Source: Bacteroidales bacterium H5
GTDB taxonomy: Bacteria > Bacteroidota > Bacteroidia > Bacteroidales > Muribaculaceae
Direction of reading: 5' to 3'
Length of the DNA: 64,000 bases
Assembly (NCBI GenBank): GCA_001701225.1
Contig: DAAQ01000028.1
Coordinates: 124,001 to 188,000, forward strand
Below the pieces are notes generated by a model. It saw only the letters and a program-made list of their open reading frames with translations, did not search any database and was not told the origin of the DNA. Numbering within the stretch: position 1 is the stretch's first letter; the number at the start of each line of letters is the position of its first letter. The position numbers and the translations under genes are program-made. Shown here piece after piece: positions 59,040 through 64,000 of this stretch.

Positions 59040-60950
59040 ATGAAAAAAATCCTTTCACTCTTCGCTGCCGCCGCGCTGGCCTTCGGGCCGGGAGCCGATG
59101 TGCAGGCGGCAAAGAAAGTCCATACCATCGGAGACTCGACGATGGCCAACTATGACGAGAACGCCACCGTGACCCGTGGCTGGTGCCAGTATCTGCAGCA
59201 GTTCCTCACAGGCATCGAGGTAAACAACCGTGGCAAGAACGGAGCATCGAGCAAGAGCTTCTATCTCGAGCCTTCCTTCTGGACCACCGTCAAGAACCAG
59301 ATGCAGCCGGGCGACTATGTGCTGATACAGTTTGCCCATAACGACGAGAAGACCGGCGGTATGGACGGCGACGAGGTCAAGGCATATTATAACTCGATAG
59401 GCGACAACGCCGCTGCAGCAGCCACCGACTATCGCGGCACCAATCCCTCGACTACCTATAAGGATTATCTGCGCAAGTATGTCGACGAGACCCGTGCCCT
59501 CGGGTGCGAGCCTGTCCTGGTCGGCCCCGTGTGCCGCATGTATTTCTCGGGCAACACCATACGCCGCAACGGCCGTCACGACCTCGGCGACAGCTTCTCG
59601 GTGATAACTGGGTCGGGCATACTCGAGAAACAGAGTGTCCCCGCCTCAGACCACACCATGGACTATGTGCAGTCCATGAAGGATGTGGCCGCAGAGAAGG
59701 GTGTCCCCTTCATCGACCTCACCACGGCCACCGCCGACCTCTATCTCAGCTATGGTGACTCCGACTGCCATTCGATACTCGGCGACGGCGCGGGCTCGAC
59801 CCACCTCAGCGCCACCGGTGCGGCCCTGATAGCGCGCCGTTTCGTGCAGCTTGCATCCGACGCAGGTGTGATGGCCGAATATGCCAATCTGTCGGGCGAG
59901 TTAGGGGTATCACCCGCTGACGGCTCGATGGGACAGGGATATGTCGGGCAGACCTTGCAGAAGGAATTCCTTGTCTCGGGTTTCAGCCTCGAGCCCGCTG
60001 CCGGGAATGTCACCGTCTCGGCTACCGAAGCCATCGAGCTCTCGGCCGACGGCGGGGTGACATGGAGCTCGGACATAGCGATGCCTTATGAGTGGAGTAC
60101 GCTGGTCGGAAAGTTCCAGGTACGTATGACCATCGACAAGGCAGGCGAGAATATCGGCGCGTTCACCATCTCCGCTCCCTCGGGGATATCGAGGACAGTC
60201 ACCGTGACCGGGACAGGTGTCGAGCTGTCGGGCGGTGTCGAGGTCAACGCATACTGGCGTCTCGAGAAGGATGACGCATGCGAGCTCACAGGCCCCGCCG
60301 AACCCCTCGCCGAGAGCTGGCACGGCATGGAACTGCAGCGCTATTCAAACCCCAACGCCAACACCGTCTGGCCCGACTGGACGGGTTTTGACGCCTCGCG
60401 CAAGACACAGCGCAACGTCATCGAGGGTGGCGCATGGCCCGACGGCGAGATCGACGAGGTGTCGACCCGCTATATCGAGTTCGGCCTCAAGGCAATGCCC
60501 GGCACCACGCTCTCTGTCGACGAGATAAGCTGTTTCCTGTGCGGATGCGGCGGCAACGGCATGTGCGTCAACGTGTGGTACTCGGTCGCCGACGATTTCT
60601 CGGACGCGAGGCAGATTTTCCATTACGAGAAACTCCCCTCAAACAATATGCAGTATATCAAGGAGGTGCCTGTGCTGAGTCTCGACGGGGGACAGACCCT
60701 GCGTCTCCGTTTCTATCCGTGGTATAACGGCGCGGCCACCGGCAAGACCATCTGCCTCTCTGACATAAGGATTCACGGCTATGCGTCTGACAACAGCGCC
60801 CTTGCCGCAGTCACCGCCGCAGGTGTCGTCGACACCGCATATTATACCCTCCAGGGGATACGCGTGGGCGCACCCGCACAAGGCAACCTCTATATTGTCC
60901 GCGACACCCTCTCTGACGGTGGTGTCAGGACCAGGAAAGTCATATTTTGA
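59040..60950 (+). CDS. Secreted SGNH/CE12-like acetylesterase with C-terminal binding-type domains
   Basis: The 636-residue protein has a signal peptide (cut near residue 23) and an SGNH hydrolase (about 25-275) of the rhamnogalacturonan acetylesterase type. Ser33 in 'TIGDSTM' is the nucleophile, and 'GKNGASSKSF' and 'FAHNDEK' carry the Gly and Asn blocks. The His is His255 in 'STHLSATGA'. The usual Asp three residues before that His is Gly252 here; Asp249 is the nearest. A beta domain (about 280-400), a carbohydrate-binding-like domain (about 400-600) and the tail 'RTRKVIF' follow. It likely removes acetyl groups from pectin and is followed 23 nt later by a pectin methylesterase. Confidence 0.85.
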   Translation: MKKILSLFAAAALAFGPGADVQAAKKVHTIGDSTMANYDENATVTRGWCQYLQQFLTGIEVNNRGKNGASSKSFYLEPSFWTTVKNQMQPGDYVLIQFAHNDEKTGGMDGDEVKAYYNSIGDNAAAAATDYRGTNPSTTYKDYLRKYVDETRALGCEPVLVGPVCRMYFSGNTIRRNGRHDLGDSFSVITGSGILEKQSVPASDHTMDYVQSMKDVAAEKGVPFIDLTTATADLYLSYGDSDCHSILGDGAGSTHLSATGAALIARRFVQLASDAGVMAEYANLSGELGVSPADGSMGQGYVGQTLQKEFLVSGFSLEPAAGNVTVSATEAIELSADGGVTWSSDIAMPYEWSTLVGKFQVRMTIDKAGENIGAFTISAPSGISRTVTVTGTGVELSGGVEVNAYWRLEKDDACELTGPAEPLAESWHGMELQRYSNPNANTVWPDWTGFDASRKTQRNVIEGGAWPDGEIDEVSTRYIEFGLKAMPGTTLSVDEISCFLCGCGGNGMCVNVWYSVADDFSDARQIFHYEKLPSNNMQYIKEVPVLSLDGGQTLRLRFYPWYNGAATGKTICLSDIRIHGYASDNSALAAVTAAGVVDTAYYTLQGIRVGAPAQGNLYIVRDTLSDGGVRTRKVIF

Positions 60951-60973
60951 AAAACCTTCAAATCATATACCCA

Positions 60974-63900
60974 ATGACAGGAAAAATGTTCATCACCCTC
61001 CTGGCGGCCGCTGCGCTGTCGGGAGCTCCGGCCATGGCGCAGGACGCCGTGACGCTGGCGTCGTGGACCTTCGAGACAGGCTATGACCTGACCCATGAAG
61101 GCAACGACTACACCTACACCCCCAACGGCGGTGACGCCGCCGACACCGGCGCGCTATGGTTCAATGCCGCCACCCCGCACATCCTCCCCGAGGCGAGTGC
61201 CGGGGAGGCCGCTGCCTATGACCTCTCGGCATGGTCTGAGGGGCGATACTGGCAGCTCTGCAACGGCTACGAGACCCGCGTGTTCCGCATCGAGAACACC
61301 GCGGAGAATGTCGCCACGGATTTTACAGACCCCGCCAACCACAAGGCTTACTATCAGGTGACCTTCCCCACCACGGGCTACCGCGACATAAACCTGACAT
61401 TTGCCATCGCTCCCGGCAACAATACCGAGACACCCGTCGAGGTGGTGATGTCGACCGACGGCGGCCAGACATGGCTCGACGCCGGGGCCGTGAACACATC
61501 GGCTGTATGGTTCCAGTATGCCGACCGCACCGTATCCCTCTCGGCCAACAACAAGGATAAGGTGATGGTGCGTCTGCTCCCCACAGCGGGCACCACCAAC
61601 TGGAACCTGCGCAATCTCTCAATCTCCGGCTCGGCCGTGGAGGCTCTTCCCTCGGTCAGCAACCGGGATGTGGATTTCGCATGGCCTATGGGTACTCTCG
61701 CGCCTCAGGGTCAGGCCGTGGCATCGCACGGCAATGTTTTTTCGGTCTATGAGCTTGCAGTCGGGAGCGGCCTCACCGTGACACGCACGGGTACCGTGAC
61801 CGGGGGCTCGGACCAGACCCTCTTCAAGCCCTCCAACAGCAACTCGAGCGAGTTCAAGGAGGAGGATGCCCTCATCATGACCGTCGCGCCCAAGAAGGGT
61901 ATCACCTTCCGGCCCACCGCCTTTGCCTTCCAGGCCAGCAAGCATGGCACGAGCGGCGGCAACATCGCCCTCGAGGTACGCCGTGGCGACAGGAGCGTCA
62001 TGGTCAATGATGCCCTCAACCCGGAGCGAGCCAACGCGGGCAATTTCGTATCGCATTTCAACGAGGCCATCACCGATTTTGACGCATCGTCAGAGCCTGT
62101 GACAGTGGTACTCTACATCAACAAGCTCGCCGACAACAAGGAACTCGGATTCGCAGACCTCACCCTCTATGGCGTGGCCGACGGTCAGGTAGAGGCCGTC
62201 CCGGTCTATACATTCAGCCTGAGGTCGGCTGTCGAGGGTGCGGGCGCGCTCTCGTGCTCGCCTGCCGGAAACGAGTTTGACGAGGGGACACAGCTCACCG
62301 TCTCGGCCACCGAGAATTTCGGCTATCATTTCACCAACTGGACCGATGGCGCGGGCAATGTCGTCTCCGAGGCCAATCCGTACAGGTTCGAGATCATGGC
62401 AGACACCGAGCTTGTGGCCAACTATGACAGGAACAATGTCTATGCCCTTAACCTGACGCTCGAAGGGGGTGCCAACGTGAACCAGGTGCTCTATACCCCC
62501 GAGGGGAATGTCGTTGACGGCATACACTATTACGAGGAAGGGACTGACGTCAAGCTCACCACTGTGGGCAACCGCATACTTACTTTCACCAATTGGGAGG
62601 ACAACAGCACCGCTCCCGAGCGCGAGATAAGGATGGATGGCGACAAGAACCTCACAGCCACATTTTCGGCGTGCGACTATATCGTCGGGTGGGATTTCTA
62701 TTTCGACCAGCCCGCATCCGAGCGTGCCGCCGACTATAAGGCTGAGTCTGACAATGCCGGACTCCTGAGCCTCCACAATGCCGAGGGGAAGACGACCTCA
62801 TGGCTCACCCGAGGCATCGGCAACGGTGCCGAGAACGGCAAATGGGGTGCCCGCATCTGGAAACTCCGTTCGGACGGCAACTATTTCGAGGTCTCCTTCT
62901 CGACCCTCGGATATTCCAACGTAATCTGCTCGGCCGCCCTCGGCGTGAACTACAACACCTACTCGGTCAACAACGTGCAGTATAGCGTCGACGGTGAGAA
63001 CTATACCACCTTCGGCACATACAACCTGCAGCCCGGGTGGGTATCCAACGAGTTTGCCCTCCCCGCCGAGGCCGACAACAAGGCCCGCGTGTGGATACGC
63101 TTCATGCCCGACAGGGAGTCGCCGCTCGTAGGCAACGCTACCGATTATGACGGCCTCGCAATCGCCGAGCTCTTCATCCTCGCCGACCGCGACAGCGCCA
63201 ACGACCAGATGGATCCCGAGCTTGTCGGTGTGATACCTGCCGACGGCTCGGAGAGTGTCTCGGCCACCGGGTCGATTATCCTCACTTTCAACGAGAAGGT
63301 CAAGCTCGGCATGGGCGACGCCACACTCAACGGCGAGCCTCTGACCCCGCGCCTCAGCGGCAAGAGCGTGGTATATCCATACGCAGGTCTTGACTATGCC
63401 ACCTCCTATACATTCACTGTTCCCGCAGGGGCTATCACCGACCGCACAGGCAATCCGTTTGCCGGGATGACCATGACCTTCAGGACAATGGAGCGCGTAC
63501 AGCCCGAGGCACGCCTATATGACGTCATCGTGGCCCGCGACGGCAGCGGCGATTACGCATCGCTCCAGGAGGCCATCGACGCCGCTCCCTCGGGTCGTGT
63601 CAAGCCCTGGCTCATCTTTGTCAAGAACGGCGAGTATAAGGAGCATATCGACATCCCCGCATCCAAGCCCATGCTCCACATCATCGGCCAGGACCGCGAC
63701 AAGACCGTAGTGCTCGACGACCGCCTCTGCGGCGGTGAGAACGCAGTTCATGTCAGCGTCGGCGCCACCGTGGTCGTCAATGCCAATGACTGCCTCTTCG
63801 AGAACATCACTCTCGAGAACTCTTACGGCCACGTGCAGCAGGCCGGTCCGCAGGCTCTTGCCCTGAACACCGCCGGCGACCGCACCGTGTTCAACAATGT

Positions 63901-64000
63901 TGCCATGCTCTCGTATCAGGACACATGGATTACCCCCTCGACATCCAACTACCGCGCATACGTCCGCAACTCGTTCATCGAGGGTGCTGTGGATTTCATC
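60974..64000 (+). CDS. Multidomain pectin methylesterase (CE8), 3' end cut by window
   Basis: The frame runs from ATG 60974 to the window edge (1009 residues). After a signal peptide come beta-sandwich modules (about 30-410) and two bacterial repeat-type segments ('VSATENFGYHFTNWTDGAG', 'TVGNRILTFTNWEDNSTAP'; about 410-560). Another beta-sandwich and a Big_5-like domain (about 740-840, 'PADGSESVSATGSIILTFNE') follow. The CE8 beta-helix starts near 850 ('VIVARDGSGDYASLQEAIDA'). The CE8 catalytic residues visible are Gln960 (GPQALAL), Asp983 (YQDTW) and Asp1007 (GAVDFI). CE8 removes methyl esters from homogalacturonan. It shares an operon with the acetylesterase. Confidence 0.9.
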   Translation, partial: MTGKMFITLLAAAALSGAPAMAQDAVTLASWTFETGYDLTHEGNDYTYTPNGGDAADTGALWFNAATPHILPEASAGEAAAYDLSAWSEGRYWQLCNGYETRVFRIENTAENVATDFTDPANHKAYYQVTFPTTGYRDINLTFAIAPGNNTETPVEVVMSTDGGQTWLDAGAVNTSAVWFQYADRTVSLSANNKDKVMVRLLPTAGTTNWNLRNLSISGSAVEALPSVSNRDVDFAWPMGTLAPQGQAVASHGNVFSVYELAVGSGLTVTRTGTVTGGSDQTLFKPSNSNSSEFKEEDALIMTVAPKKGITFRPTAFAFQASKHGTSGGNIALEVRRGDRSVMVNDALNPERANAGNFVSHFNEAITDFDASSEPVTVVLYINKLADNKELGFADLTLYGVADGQVEAVPVYTFSLRSAVEGAGALSCSPAGNEFDEGTQLTVSATENFGYHFTNWTDGAGNVVSEANPYRFEIMADTELVANYDRNNVYALNLTLEGGANVNQVLYTPEGNVVDGIHYYEEGTDVKLTTVGNRILTFTNWEDNSTAPEREIRMDGDKNLTATFSACDYIVGWDFYFDQPASERAADYKAESDNAGLLSLHNAEGKTTSWLTRGIGNGAENGKWGARIWKLRSDGNYFEVSFSTLGYSNVICSAALGVNYNTYSVNNVQYSVDGENYTTFGTYNLQPGWVSNEFALPAEADNKARVWIRFMPDRESPLVGNATDYDGLAIAELFILADRDSANDQMDPELVGVIPADGSESVSATGSIILTFNEKVKLGMGDATLNGEPLTPRLSGKSVVYPYAGLDYATSYTFTVPAGAITDRTGNPFAGMTMTFRTMERVQPEARLYDVIVARDGSGDYASLQEAIDAAPSGRVKPWLIFVKNGEYKEHIDIPASKPMLHIIGQDRDKTVVLDDRLCGGENAVHVSVGATVVVNANDCLFENITLENSYGHVQQAGPQALALNTAGDRTVFNNVAMLSYQDTWITPSTSNYRAYVRNSFIEGAVDFI

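Noticed and set aside
58826..59149. N-terminal extension of the SurA-like protein
   Set aside because: It spans the promoter region and would run into the opposite gene; the signal peptide starts at the GTG.

Overview
The window looks like the chromosome of a gut-type member of the Bacteroidales. The evidence is Bacteroidetes-style promoters (TAnnTTTG boxes with a TTG about 20 bp upstream), many secreted carbohydrate-active enzymes, LruC, BspA-like and Lnb-domain proteins, a long SecA ending in a zinc motif, and a regulator with a beta-propeller sensor. The moderately high GC content and the intergenic style suggest Muribaculaceae, but that placement is inference. No rRNA, tRNA or CRISPR array was recognised. 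Both window edges cut genes: a GH28 pectinase at the left and a CE8 pectin methylesterase at the right.

Region by region: 1-4.3 kb holds a GH28 polygalacturonase-like gene diverging from a GH10 xylanase that carries an autotransporter-like beta-helix. 4.8-9.7 kb has an XRE/S24 repressor, a large LruC lipoprotein, a Yip1-like membrane protein and smpB. 9.7-13.5 kb has a compound nested inverted repeat, yebC and pheT. 13.6-15.4 kb is a small mobile patch with an IS30-family element and a HigBA toxin-antitoxin pair. 15.5-19.9 kb is a pentose/xylan module: GH43 and a FucP-like transporter on the minus strand, diverging from a CE7 acetyl esterase.

19.9-22.6 kb is an AT-rich island. It encodes a SatD-like protein with a cyclase-like fold and a C-terminal HTH, a multi-pass DUF3307 protein and a secreted protein. 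A 13-bp exact direct repeat, overlapping the esterase stop codon on one side, flanks it. 22.6-24.8 kb holds two glycosyltransferases. 24.9-25.3 kb has four 33-bp tandem repeats in front of a truncated ATPase remnant. 25.4-31 kb has a 21-residue LRR protein, dnaB, ispD and recG. 31-35.2 kb has two candidate small RNAs, a BspA-like protein and a DUF3298 lipoprotein.

35.5-38.4 kb is acpP-fabF and a flippase-like membrane protein. 38.5-45.3 kb pairs a one-component propeller/AraC regulator with a divergent 1297-residue protein carrying two CE7 esterase modules and three copies of a putative binding module. 45.4-58.8 kb is housekeeping: flavodiiron protein, DUF3127 protein, secA, a degenerate alkaline-phosphatase-fold protein, and a tightly coupled envelope/repair operon (SurA-like, OstA-like, mutL, Lnb-like). 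59-64 kb returns to pectin with a CE12-like acetylesterase and the CE8 methylesterase.

The CAZymes fit deconstruction of acetylated xylan and pectin. No SusC/SusD pair is present. Several of the large secreted proteins share a short C-terminal tail resembling a sorting signal. Best candidates for something new are the AT-rich SatD/DUF3307 island, the 33-bp repeat array, the promoter-driven RNA at 34.0 kb, and the domain architectures of the GH10 and tandem-CE7 proteins.
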